6,741 nt of DNA, from assembly GCA_004562175.1 (NCBI GenBank), contig SFRS01000039.1, forward strand, positions 1-6,741, in the 5' to 3' direction. Each line of letters begins with the position of its first letter. The first letter of the stretch is position 1. Positions 1 to 5,757 of this stretch are shown piece by piece. The translations under genes and the position numbers were made by a program. Source of the DNA: a bacterium (lineage in GTDB: Bacteria; Bacillota; Negativicutes; Acidaminococcales; Acidaminococcaceae). Below the pieces are notes generated by a model. It made no database searches. It saw only the letters and a list, made by a program, of their open reading frames with translations, and was not told the origin of the DNA.

Positions 1-263
1 CCACGACGCTTGAACACGTCGGCCAAGCCAGCAACCAACGGAGCTTCGGGGCCAACCACGGTCAAATCAATGCTCTTTTCCTCAGCGTAATCAGCTACGC
101 CCTCCAAATCATCCACATTCAAATTGATGCACTCACAATTGGGCAACAGAGCCATACCGGGATTGCCCGGAGCTGCATACAGCTTTTCCACCTTGGGGCT
201 CTGTACCAGCTTCCATGCCAAGGCATGCTCGCGGCCACCGCCACCAATTAAAAGTATTCTCAT
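1..263 (-). CDS. purD: Phosphoribosylamine-glycine ligase (GAR synthetase), N-terminal 87 residues, cut by window edge
   Basis: PurD joins glycine to 5-phosphoribosylamine using ATP, giving GAR, the second step of purine synthesis. Only the N-terminal domain is present. The protein begins [19 protein letters not shown], the GxGGREHAL nucleotide-fold motif that opens nearly every PurD, and continues through YAAPGNPGM (about residues 34-42) and [12 protein letters not shown] (about 69-80), both family hallmarks. The reading frame is open to position 1, so the ATP-grasp part lies outside the window. The ATG at 263 is preceded by GAGGT, which directly follows the purH stop codon. The gap to purH is only 12 nt, so the two are almost certainly co-transcribed and translationally coupled. 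The identification is secure; the rest of the gene is unseen. Confidence 0.96.
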   Translation of the reverse strand, partial: MRILLIGGGGREHALAWKLVQSPKVEKLYAAPGNPGMALLPNCECINLNVDDLEGVADYAEEKSIDLTVVGPEAPLVAGLADVFKRR

Positions 264-275
264 AGTGCTTACCTC

Positions 276-869
276 TTATTCAGCCAATTGCTTTTTCAGA
301 TATTCGCTAATCATGGTATCGTATTCAGCAGTGTGGGAGAAGGCTTCGAAGGCCAGCTCCTTGCGAGTACGTTGGTCAATATCGCCGTCCTTGTCCAGCA
401 TTTCCATCAGCTGTGCATAGCGACGAGGATAGGTAACGATAACAACATCCTTAAAGTTCTTCGCAGAAGCGCGAACCATAGCCGGGCCACCGATATCGAT
501 ATTTTCAATAGCCTCTGCTTCGGTTACACCGGGCTTGGAGATGGTTTCACGGAAGGGATAAAGATTAACAACAACCAAATCAATAGGAGTAATATTATGC
601 TCAGCCAAAGCCTGCATATGCTCAGGATTGCTGCGTACAGCCAAAATTGCACCGTGAATCTTAGGATTCAGAGTTTTTACACGCCCATCCATGATTTCCG
701 GAAAGCCGGTTACATCGCTTACGTAGGTTACAGGCACGCCTGCTTCGCGCAGTGCCTTCATAGTGCCACCGGTAGAGATGATTTCCACGCCGTTATGGGC
801 CAAGAATTTGCCCAGCTCTACAATGCCGGTTTTATCAGAAACGCTCAGTAATGCTCTTTTAATCTTCAT
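276..869 (-). CDS. purH: Stand-alone IMP cyclohydrolase (PurH N-terminal MGS-like domain only)
   Basis: This 197-residue protein corresponds to the N-terminal half of bifunctional PurH (ATIC), which closes the ring of FAICAR to give IMP. It opens [20 protein letters not shown] and contains [35 protein letters not shown] and [15 protein letters not shown]. The residues known as the cyclohydrolase site in human ATIC are visible at near-identical positions: K65, T66, Y104, D125 and K137. The C-terminal AICAR transformylase domain is absent: the frame ends in TAA and purD begins 12 nt later, so no local frameshift hides it. Separate cyclohydrolase and transformylase proteins are known in some Firmicutes. 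Residue 68 is Asn where most PurH have His (KTLHP). I chose the ATG at 869 over the in-frame GTG at 878 because GAGGT lies 7 nt upstream of the ATG and overlaps the GTG. The gap to purN is 12 nt. Confidence 0.93.
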   Translation of the reverse strand: MKIKRALLSVSDKTGIVELGKFLAHNGVEIISTGGTMKALREAGVPVTYVSDVTGFPEIMDGRVKTLNPKIHGAILAVRSNPEHMQALAEHNITPIDLVVVNLYPFRETISKPGVTEAEAIENIDIGGPAMVRASAKNFKDVVIVTYPRRYAQLMEMLDKDGDIDQRTRKELAFEAFSHTAEYDTMISEYLKKQLAE

Positions 870-881
870 GTTGCACACCTC

Positions 882-1487
882 TTATGCCAAAACCTTGACC
901 TTGCGGCCGTTAATTTCCAGTTTATCCTCAGCCCACAGCTTCAATGCCTCCGGCATAGCAATATGCTCCTGCACCAAAATTCTGTCAGCCAAGGTGTCCT
1001 CAGTATCATCATCCATTACAGGCACCACCTTTTGCAGAATAATGGGGCCACTGTCGGTACCCTCATCCACAAAATGCACGGTGCAGCCAGAAAACTTTAC
1101 GCCATAAGCCACTGCTTGGCCCTGTCCATGCAGACCAGGGAAGCTGGGCAATAAGGCGGGATGAATATTAATAATCTTGTGATGCCATTTATTGACAAAG
1201 CTGCCACTCAAAATGCGCATGAAGCCAGCCAAAACCACCAGCTCACAGCCATTTTCTTCCAAAGCAGCAGTGATTTTAGCTTCAAACTCGTCCTTGGAAG
1301 CGCAAGCCTTGCGCTCAACAGCCACGGTTTTAATACCAGCCTTATGGGCGCGCTCCAAAGCGAAGGCATCACTTTTATCACTGATGACTACAGCAATTTC
1401 TAGGAGCAGATAGCCATCAGCAATGCGGTCCATAATGGCCTGTAGATTGCTGCCACGACCGCTGACTAAGACGCCAATCTTACGCAC
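882..1487 (-). CDS. purN: Phosphoribosylglycinamide formyltransferase (GAR transformylase, folate type)
   Basis: PurN transfers a formyl group from 10-formyltetrahydrofolate to GAR, giving FGAR. The 201-residue length is typical. The N-terminus carries IGVLVSGRGSNLQAIMD, the phosphate-binding loop, followed by VVISDK near residue 34 and VLAGFMRIL near 85-93. The catalytic triad is intact and aligns with E. coli N106/H108/D144: N107 and H109 in IINIHPALLPSFPG and D145 in VDEGTDSGPII. The start is a GTG that overlaps the end of purM by 8 nt (…GGT GCG TAA containing the GTG), so translation is probably coupled to purM; no strong Shine-Dalgarno is visible, only a G-rich GGGCGGCG inside the purM C-terminus. 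This is the folate-dependent enzyme, not the formate-dependent PurT. Confidence 0.96.
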   Translation of the reverse strand: MRKIGVLVSGRGSNLQAIMDRIADGYLLLEIAVVISDKSDAFALERAHKAGIKTVAVERKACASKDEFEAKITAALEENGCELVVLAGFMRILSGSFVNKWHHKIINIHPALLPSFPGLHGQGQAVAYGVKFSGCTVHFVDEGTDSGPIILQKVVPVMDDDTEDTLADRILVQEHIAMPEALKLWAEDKLEINGRKVKVLA

Positions 1488-2541
1488 CGAAAACGCCGCC
1501 CTTCATGATAGTCTTTTGGCTGCCGGATACAATGGAGCCCAGCTCGTAGAATACTTCGCCTGCTTCCTTCAGGTGAGCGCGAACTGCATCAGCCTCAGCA
1601 GGATCAATTACCAGCACCATGCCTACGCCCATGTTAAAGGTGCGGTACATTTCCGGCCAAGGAACATTGCCCCATTCTTGCAGCTTCTTGAACACAACGG
1701 GAACCTCCCAAGCCTCAGCGTCAACCAAAGCATCACAATCAGCAGGAAGAATGCGCGGAATATTATCATAGAAGCCACCGCCGGTAATGTGTACCATGCC
1801 GTGGATATCGAATTTTTCAATCAAAGGCAAGCAGGTTTTGGGATACAGACGAGTGGGAGTCAAAAGCTTTTCACCCAAGGTGCAGCCAAACTCCTCAATA
1901 GGAGTATTCATGTCGTAGCCCATAGCCTCGAAGCAGATTTTGCGGACCAAAGAGAAGCCATTGGAATGCACACCGCTGGAGGGCAGACCCAACAGCACAT
2001 CCCCAGCCTTCACCTTGTCACCAGTAATCATCTTGGATTTATCAACAACGCCAACGCAGAAGCCAGCGATATCATATTCACCCTTAGCATAGAAGCCAGC
2101 CATCTCCGCAGTTTCGCCGCCGATCAAAGCGCAGCCGCTTTCCTTGCAGGCATTGGCCACACCCTTAACAATGTTGGCCACTTTTTGAGAGTCAACCTTG
2201 TCCACAGCGATATAATCCAAGAAGAACAGGGGCTCAGCGCCCTGTACCAAAATATCGTTAACGCACATTGCTACAGCATCTTGGCCGATGGTGTCGTGCT
2301 TATCAGCCATAAAAGCCAGCTTCAGTTTGGTACCAACGCCGTCGGTGCCGCTAACCAGCACGGGCTCCTTGTATTTGCCGGTGTTCAGGGCAAACAGGCC
2401 GCCGAAGCCACCCAAATCACCAATAACCTCGCTGCGATAGGTAGCGCGCACGCTATCCTTCATCAGCTCCACTGCTTTATTGCCAGCGTCAATATCCACG
2501 CCAGCATCAGCGTAGGTAAGTTGTTTCTTTTCTTCGCTCAT
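1480..2541 (-). CDS. purM: Phosphoribosylformylglycinamidine cyclo-ligase (AIR synthetase)
   Basis: PurM uses ATP to close FGAM into aminoimidazole ribotide. The 353-residue protein shows the family motifs in order: TYADAGVDIDAG (9-20), VSGTDGVGTKLKLA (63-76), DILVQGAEPLFFLDYIA (96-112), GCALIGGETAEMAGFY (136-151), GLPSSGVHSNGFSLVRKI (185-202), HITGGGFYDNIPRILP (251-266) and TFNMGVGMV near 301-309. These are the Asp/Gly-rich loops of the PurM/ThiL/SelD/HypE ATP-binding fold, and I see no missing motif. I chose the ATG at 2541 rather than the in-frame TTG at 2553, because GGAGG at 2547-2551 sits 5 nt before the ATG and would lie inside a TTG-started gene. A 158-nt gap with an inverted repeat separates it from purF, the only loose joint in the operon, while its 3' end overlaps purN by 8 nt. 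Confidence 0.97.
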   Translation of the reverse strand: MSEEKKQLTYADAGVDIDAGNKAVELMKDSVRATYRSEVIGDLGGFGGLFALNTGKYKEPVLVSGTDGVGTKLKLAFMADKHDTIGQDAVAMCVNDILVQGAEPLFFLDYIAVDKVDSQKVANIVKGVANACKESGCALIGGETAEMAGFYAKGEYDIAGFCVGVVDKSKMITGDKVKAGDVLLGLPSSGVHSNGFSLVRKICFEAMGYDMNTPIEEFGCTLGEKLLTPTRLYPKTCLPLIEKFDIHGMVHITGGGFYDNIPRILPADCDALVDAEAWEVPVVFKKLQEWGNVPWPEMYRTFNMGVGMVLVIDPAEADAVRAHLKEAGEVFYELGSIVSGSQKTIMKGGVFGA

Positions 2542-2699
2542 AATTGCCTCCAAAATTTTAGTTTTTATCGAACAATTTATACCATCAATTTTTAATAAGA
2601 GTCTTTCTAGAAGGTGCCAGATACGAAGCGTGGCTACGACGGCGTATGCGAAATACTCCTAGGAGCCGCAACGAAGTAGATGGTGCCTTATAGGAAGTC
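2542..2699 (-). other. purF-purM intergenic gap, 158 nt
   Basis: This is the only sizeable gap inside the purine operon; all others are 40 nt or shorter, or overlap. About two thirds of it is the imperfect inverted repeat described separately, ending exactly at the purF stop codon. The remainder, next to purM, is AT-rich and holds the purM ribosome site GGAGG at 2547-2551 and a weak promoter-like sequence. I see no gene in it. Confidence 0.8.
2576..2583 (-). promoter_or_regulatory. Possible weak internal promoter before purM (extended -10)
   Basis: On the minus strand TGGTATAAA fits an extended -10 (TGnTATAAT-like), about 35 nt before the purM ATG. No convincing -35 is present at 17 nt. If active it would give extra transcription of purM-N-H-D independent of the leader. 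AT-rich DNA makes such matches common, so this is weak. Confidence 0.22.
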
Positions 2700-2700
2700 T
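2600..2700. repeat. Long imperfect inverted repeat, possible dispersed intergenic element
   Basis: The outer arms, 2600-2619 (AGTCTTTCTAGAAGGTGCCA) and 2681-2700 (TGGTGCCTTATAGGAAGTCT), pair over 20 positions when read on the plus strand, with two mismatches and three T-G pairs. Inside them, ATACGAAGCGTGGCT at 2621-2635 and AGCCGCAACGAAGTA at 2664-2678 also pair roughly, and the centre holds the perfect palindrome CTCCTAGGAG at 2656-2665. The three T-G pairs become A-C mismatches in the minus-strand transcript, so the folded RNA is better formed from the plus strand. The element abuts the purF TGA. Its size, symmetry and place between genes suggest a small mobile or dispersed repeat, but only one copy is in the window, so that is inference. 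It could also be a processing or pausing structure in the pur mRNA. Confidence 0.6.
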
Positions 2701-4130
2701 CAATCAAAAATATTCTTAGGCTCTTCCGCAATAACCTCATCCGCCTTATCCGGATAATCGGAGCTAAAGCAAGCACAGCACAGACCGTTGGGGTCAATGT
2801 GGCTAATAGCACGCTTCATACCTTCCATGGAAATATAGTGCAGGCTATCCGCACCAATAAAGCGACAAATTTCATCCTCAGTGCAGCGGGCAGCAATTAA
2901 TTGCTTGCGCTCGGAGGTATCGATGCCGTAGTAGCAGCTGTCCACAACCGGAGGAGAGGAGATGCAAACGTGTACCTCTCTAGCGCCTGCCTCCTTCAGC
3001 AGCTTCACAACCTTGCCGCTGGTGGTGCCACGGACGATGGAGTCGTCAACCATGACAACGGATTTACCCTCTACAACACTGCGTACAGGATTCAGCTTTA
3101 AGCGCACTGCGTTGGCACGCTGCTTTTGGGTGGGCTGGATAAAGGTACGGCCCACATAACGGTTCTTGGTTAGGCCTTCCATAAAGGGAACGCCGGACTC
3201 CAAGGCATAGCCGATGGCAGCGGGAGTGCCACTGTCAGGAGCAGAAATAACGATATCGGGATGGATATCCAAGGTTTCCTTGGCCAGCTCACGACCCATT
3301 TGAATACGGGCATCGTAAACAGGCTGTTTATCAATCACACTGTCATTGCGTGCAAAATATACATATTCAAAAATGCAGTGAGCGGTTTTTTCCGGAACCT
3401 TCTCAGCCCACATCATGCTGCGCGGCTCGGCATTGTCGCTGTCGATTATAACCATTTCACCGGGCTTGACATCGCGCACCAGCTCCGCGCCAACCAAATC
3501 AAAAGCACAGGACTCGGAGGCCACGCACCAGCCATTTTCCATCTTGCCCAAAACCAAAGGACGGAAGCCAAAGGAATCGCGCACAGCGATAATCTTATTG
3601 TCGGTCATGATCAAGATAGCAAAAGCGCCACGAATTTGCTTTACGGATTCAGCCACACGCTCTTCAATAGTAGGACGCGCACTCAATGCAATCAAGGATA
3701 ACAAAACCTCGGTGTCGACGGTAGTGGTAAAAACAGCGCCTTCCTTGGCTAGGTTATGGCGCAGTTGCCCAGCGTTGGTCAAATTGCCATTATGGCTCAA
3801 GGCAAGATTGCCACCGTCAAAATAAACCTTTAGCGGTTGAATATTATAGGCCATGCTGGCGCCGGTAGTGGAATAGCGCACATGACCGATCGCAGCAAAG
3901 CCATCCAAATCAGCAACGCCATCCTTGTACACATCAGGCACCAAGCCCATGCCCTTCTTCACCTTCATGGTGCGTCCATCGGTTACAACGATACCGGTGC
4001 TTTCCTGACCGCGATGCTGCAGTGCATACAAGCCCCAGTAGGTATTAAGGGCTACATCCTCAGTGTGGCTAAAGATACCAAAGACGCCACATTCCTCATG
4101 CAGCTTATCATCTTGAAATAATTCTTCCAC
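2700..4130 (-). CDS. purF: Amidophosphoribosyltransferase (glutamine PRPP amidotransferase), Bacillus-type with propeptide and Fe-S site
   Basis: PurF commits PRPP to purine synthesis, replacing pyrophosphate with the amide of glutamine. Read from the GTG at 4130 it has 476 residues. Residues 1-13 form a short propeptide ending HEE, followed by catalytic Cys14 (CGVFGIF). The N-terminal glutaminase domain continues with LQHRGQESTGI (37-47), HVRYSTTG (83-90), SHNGNL (112-117) and RDSFGFRPL (184-192). The C-terminal phosphoribosyltransferase domain has the PRPP loop VVMVDDSIVRGTTS (358-371). C252, C399, C451 and C454 match the four [4Fe-4S] ligands of the B. subtilis enzyme in spacing and context. 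The frame is open to an ATG pair at 4157/4154, but those have only poly-C before them, while AAGGAG lies 7 nt before the GTG. The purE-purF gap is then 40 nt. The TGA stop touches the end of the inverted repeat downstream. Confidence 0.97.
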   Translation of the reverse strand: MEELFQDDKLHEECGVFGIFSHTEDVALNTYWGLYALQHRGQESTGIVVTDGRTMKVKKGMGLVPDVYKDGVADLDGFAAIGHVRYSTTGASMAYNIQPLKVYFDGGNLALSHNGNLTNAGQLRHNLAKEGAVFTTTVDTEVLLSLIALSARPTIEERVAESVKQIRGAFAILIMTDNKIIAVRDSFGFRPLVLGKMENGWCVASESCAFDLVGAELVRDVKPGEMVIIDSDNAEPRSMMWAEKVPEKTAHCIFEYVYFARNDSVIDKQPVYDARIQMGRELAKETLDIHPDIVISAPDSGTPAAIGYALESGVPFMEGLTKNRYVGRTFIQPTQKQRANAVRLKLNPVRSVVEGKSVVMVDDSIVRGTTSGKVVKLLKEAGAREVHVCISSPPVVDSCYYGIDTSERKQLIAARCTEDEICRFIGADSLHYISMEGMKRAISHIDPNGLCCACFSSDYPDKADEVIAEEPKNIFD

Positions 4131-4137
4131 AATAACT

Positions 4138-4143
4138 CTCCTT
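4138..4143 (-). promoter_or_regulatory. purF ribosome binding site that fixes a GTG start
   Basis: On the minus strand AAAAGGAGAGTTATT precedes GTG. AAGGAG is a near-perfect Shine-Dalgarno sequence with a 7-nt spacer. It lies inside the longer frame that would begin at ATG 4157, so it argues for the GTG as the true start and for a 13-residue propeptide before the catalytic cysteine. Confidence 0.8.
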
Positions 4144-4170
4144 TTATCTGTCATCATTAAGAGGGGGGGA

Positions 4171-4668
4171 TTATTTGCTTTCTGCTCTCAATTTAGCCAG
4201 CTTTTCACCCTTGGCCTTGACCTCTTCCTGCATTTTCAGGCGACTATCGGCCAGCTTTGCTACCAATTCAGGATATTTGGTTGCCAAAATTTGTACTGCA
4301 AAAAGTGCTGCATTTTTAGCGCCATTGATTGCCATGGTAGCAACCGGAATGCCGGAGGGCATTTGCACAAAGCTCAGCAGTGCATCCATGCCTCCCAAAG
4401 GGGTGGCGTTAATAGGAATGCCGATAACAGGAACAGTGGTATAGGCAGCGATGACGCCACCCAAATGAGCTGCAGCGCCAGCAGCAGCAATAATAACCTC
4501 TACACCGCGTTCACGGGCACCAGCTGCAAATTCGTGTACCACATCAGGAGTGCGATGTGCAGAAGCCACAACAACCTCTACCTCCACACCAAATTCCTTC
4601 AGAGTCTTCTCTGCAGGCTCCAAAATAGGCCAGTCAGAATTACTGCCCATAATGATTGCTACTTTCAT
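4171..4668 (-). CDS. purE: N5-carboxyaminoimidazole ribonucleotide mutase, class I PurE
   Basis: PurE class I converts N5-CAIR to CAIR, usually after PurK makes N5-CAIR; no purK is in the window. The protein has 165 residues, normal for the family. It begins [16 protein letters not shown], the phosphate-binding GSxSDW loop, and has the catalytic histidine in ASAHRTPD (His38). [21 protein letters not shown] (split at residues 66-85) and [16 protein letters not shown] (99-114) form the CAIR pocket; MPSGIPVAT favours class I over the metazoan-like class II. Small departures from the common AGGAAHLPG form are seen (AGAAAHLGG), which I take as lineage variation. The C-terminal 30 residues are a charged, Lys/Glu-rich helix. 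The ATG at 4668 follows GGAGGTAGAGGTTC, with GGAGG 9 nt upstream. It is the first gene of the operon, about 106 nt below the likely transcription start. Confidence 0.96.
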   Translation of the reverse strand: MKVAIIMGSNSDWPILEPAEKTLKEFGVEVEVVVASAHRTPDVVHEFAAGARERGVEVIIAAAGAAAHLGGVIAAYTTVPVIGIPINATPLGGMDALLSFVQMPSGIPVATMAINGAKNAALFAVQILATKYPELVAKLADSRLKMQEEVKAKGEKLAKLRAESK

Positions 4669-4696
4669 GAACCTCTACCTCCAAAATCTACTAACT

Positions 4697-4755
4697 AAAA
4701 AATAAAACCCAAGCAAGCCTTCCTCAATCTCAAATTAAGTAATCTTTCTCGGGTT
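4697..4755 (-). terminator. Candidate leader attenuator (intrinsic terminator before purE)
   Basis: In the minus-strand leader, AACCCGAG (4755-4748) can pair with CTTGGGTT (4713-4706) through 8 pairs, one of them G-U, and is followed at once by TTTTATTTTTT. A second hairpin, CTTAAT-TTGAG-ATTGAG (4739-4723), sits in the 34-nt loop. A GC stem followed by a U-run in the 5' leader of a biosynthetic operon suggests premature termination control. I do not see the conserved core of the purine, PRPP (ykkC) or ZTP riboswitches, so any signal sensed is unknown. The large loop makes the stem less certain. Confidence 0.4.
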
Positions 4756-4780
4756 CATCATACTACAGTGTACTATTCTA

Positions 4781-4809
4781 ATTATACCAATCTAAACTGC
4801 TAGCGTCAA
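4781..4809 (-). promoter_or_regulatory. Main promoter of the pur operon (TTGACG-17-TATAAT)
   Basis: Reading the minus strand, TTGACG at 4809-4804 is separated by exactly 17 nt from a perfect TATAAT at 4786-4781. This is a strong housekeeping (sigma-A) promoter. Transcription should start near 4774, leaving a leader of about 106 nt before the purE ATG. No gene lies between it and purE, so it is the evident source of the purEFMNHD transcript. Confidence 0.85.
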
Positions 4810-4813
4810 ATAA

Positions 4814-4857
4814 AAATGTGAACTTTTTAACAGTTTTCTCAAAAATCGTTCGGAATG
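4814..4857 (-). promoter_or_regulatory. Candidate pair of PurR-type PurBoxes upstream of the promoter
   Basis: The B. subtilis PurR box is AWWWCCGAACWWT, normally found as two inverted copies spaced about 16-17 nt. Here the minus strand has CATTCCGAACGAT (plus coordinates 4845-4857), matching 11 of 13 positions with an intact CCGAAC core. AAAGTTCACATTT (4814-4826) matches the inverted form at 11 of 13, with the GG of its core changed. They are 18 nt apart and end 4 nt upstream of the -35, the side where B. subtilis PurR acts. The second box and the spacing are imperfect, and I cannot show that the host has this PurR, so the call is tentative. Confidence 0.42.
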
Positions 4858-4898
4858 TAGTCAAAAATATCCTTTTTAAGCCGTCTAATATCCGTCAT

Positions 4899-4944
4899 TA
4901 AAAAGAAAACCTCCAAAGCAAGCATCAAGCTTTACTTTGGAGGT
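4899..4944 (-). terminator. Intrinsic terminator of the antiporter gene
   Basis: ACCTCCAAAG (4909-4918) and CTTTGGAGGT (4935-4944) are perfect 10-bp complements, extended inside by AAGC/GCTT around a short loop. On the minus strand the stem is followed by TTTTCTTTTT. It begins 7 nt after the antiporter TAA stop and separates that gene from the pur promoter. There is no T-run on the plus-strand side, so it works in one direction. Confidence 0.9.
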
Positions 4945-4950
4945 GAGCAT

Positions 4951-5757
4951 TTAGGCTTCCTTGCCCACGCGGCTGCGGATAACCAGCATGGTGACAAACA
5001 TCAAGCCCAAGGTAATGGGCAGAGCTACTAAAGCCACGGAGCTTTCATACATATAAGCAATAGCACCAGCCACAAGATAGCCAACAAAGGACACAGAAGC
5101 TGCTGTCAGCGCATAGGGCAATTGGGTGGAAACGTGGTTGACATGATTGGACTGTGCACCAGCAGAAGCCATAATGGTGGTATCGCTGATGGGAGAGCAA
5201 TGGTCACCGGCCACAGCACCGGAAAGGCAAGCTGCAATAGAAATAATCAGCATTTGATAGGTATCAGCAGTGCCAAAAACATTGCACACGATGGGGATTA
5301 AAATAGCGAAGGTGCCCCAACTGGTACCGGTGGAGAAGGCCAGGAATACAGCCACAAGGAAGATAATGGCAGGCAGGAACATTTTGAGCACGCCTGCAGA
5401 GCCTGCTACCAAGTCATGTACATAGAACTTCGCACCCAAAAGGCCAGTCATGCCGGACAAAGTCCAAGCCATGGTCAAAATCATAATGGGCGCAACCATA
5501 GCGCGGAAGCCAGCCGGAATGCATTCTGCAAATTCTTGGAAGGTCATCACGTCACGAGTCATATAAAACGCAAAGGCAAAGAAGAATGTTACCATACTGC
5601 CCAGCACCAAGCCCTTGGAGGCATCGGCACCTGCGAAGGCATCGACGAAGCTCTCGCCTGTGAAATAGCCACCGGTATAAATCATACCGATAATGCAGCA
5701 GATAATCAAAACAGCAACGGGCATAACTAGGTCGATGACTGCACCATTGGGCTTTTC
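4951..5757 (-). CDS. nhaC: NhaC-family Na+/H+ antiporter, C-terminal part only (N-terminal half missing)
   Basis: NhaC-type antiporters exchange external protons for internal Na+ (some relatives exchange organic acids or amino acids) in the cytoplasmic membrane. About 268 residues remain of a family usually near 450-500. Numbering from the internal Met at 5724, signature segments are FSTGTSWGTFAILIPI (130-145) and GDHCSPISDTTIMASAGAQS (173-192), followed by NHVNHVSTQLPYA. Hydrophobic stretches at about 1-15, 40-55, 74-92, 115-130, 136-150, 158-172, 205-225 and 230-250 are likely membrane segments. Family-like sequence extends in frame upstream of that Met (EKPNGAVIDLV), so translation did not begin there; no ribosome site precedes it. 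Further upstream the DNA turns into phage sequence, so the first half of the gene is gone. A good terminator follows the stop. The family call is firm; the ion or substrate is not, and the gene as assembled cannot make a whole transporter. Confidence 0.85.
   Translation of the reverse strand, partial: EKPNGAVIDLVMPVAVLIICCIIGMIYTGGYFTGESFVDAFAGADASKGLVLGSMVTFFFAFAFYMTRDVMTFQEFAECIPAGFRAMVAPIMILTMAWTLSGMTGLLGAKFYVHDLVAGSAGVLKMFLPAIIFLVAVFLAFSTGTSWGTFAILIPIVCNVFGTADTYQMLIISIAACLSGAVAGDHCSPISDTTIMASAGAQSNHVNHVSTQLPYALTAASVSFVGYLVAGAIAYMYESSVALVALPITLGLMFVTMLVIRSRVGKEA

Larger units (their letters stand above)
4669..4898 (-). promoter_or_regulatory. purE upstream control region
   Basis: This AT-rich stretch between the antiporter terminator and purE holds, in transcription order, the two PurBox-like sites, the promoter, the leader with the possible attenuator, and the purE ribosome site GGAGG at about 4678-4682. 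The segment 4858-4893 shows no recognisable signal. I find no convincing gene here: the longest leader frame starting with ATG (4761-4735) codes for only eight residues and has no ribosome site. Confidence 0.7.

Noticed and set aside
1423..2595. A 390-codon open frame on the plus strand opposite purM
   Set aside because: It lies antisense to a clearly conserved purM, has no ribosome site and reads as low-coherence sequence rich in His, Ala and Asn; it is a codon-bias shadow.
2585..2812. A 75-codon minus-strand frame across the purF 3' end and the inverted repeat
   Set aside because: It overlaps the conserved purF C-terminus in another frame and has no ribosome site or recognisable motif.
4735..4761. 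Eight-codon leader peptide (MMNPRKIT) in the purE leader
   Set aside because: No Shine-Dalgarno precedes it and there is no run of codons for a regulating amino acid, so a peptide-based attenuator is not supported.
4763..4772. TACAC/TGTA inverted sequence near the transcription start as an operator
   Set aside because: The match is only four bases per arm with no loop and matches no operator I recognise; expected by chance.
4669..4774. Known purine, PRPP or ZTP riboswitch
   Set aside because: I looked for their conserved cores on the minus strand of the leader and found none; the leader is also short for most of them together with an expression platform.
5552..5724. Overprinted gene pair (Gp15-like tail over nhaC)
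   Set aside because: The phage frame loses family character exactly at the breakpoint while nhaC keeps it, so this is read-through and not a real overlapping gene.
5416..5730. Plus-strand frame of 104 codons opposite the antiporter
   Set aside because: It is antisense to membrane-segment codons, rich in His/Asn/Gln as such shadows are, with no start signals.
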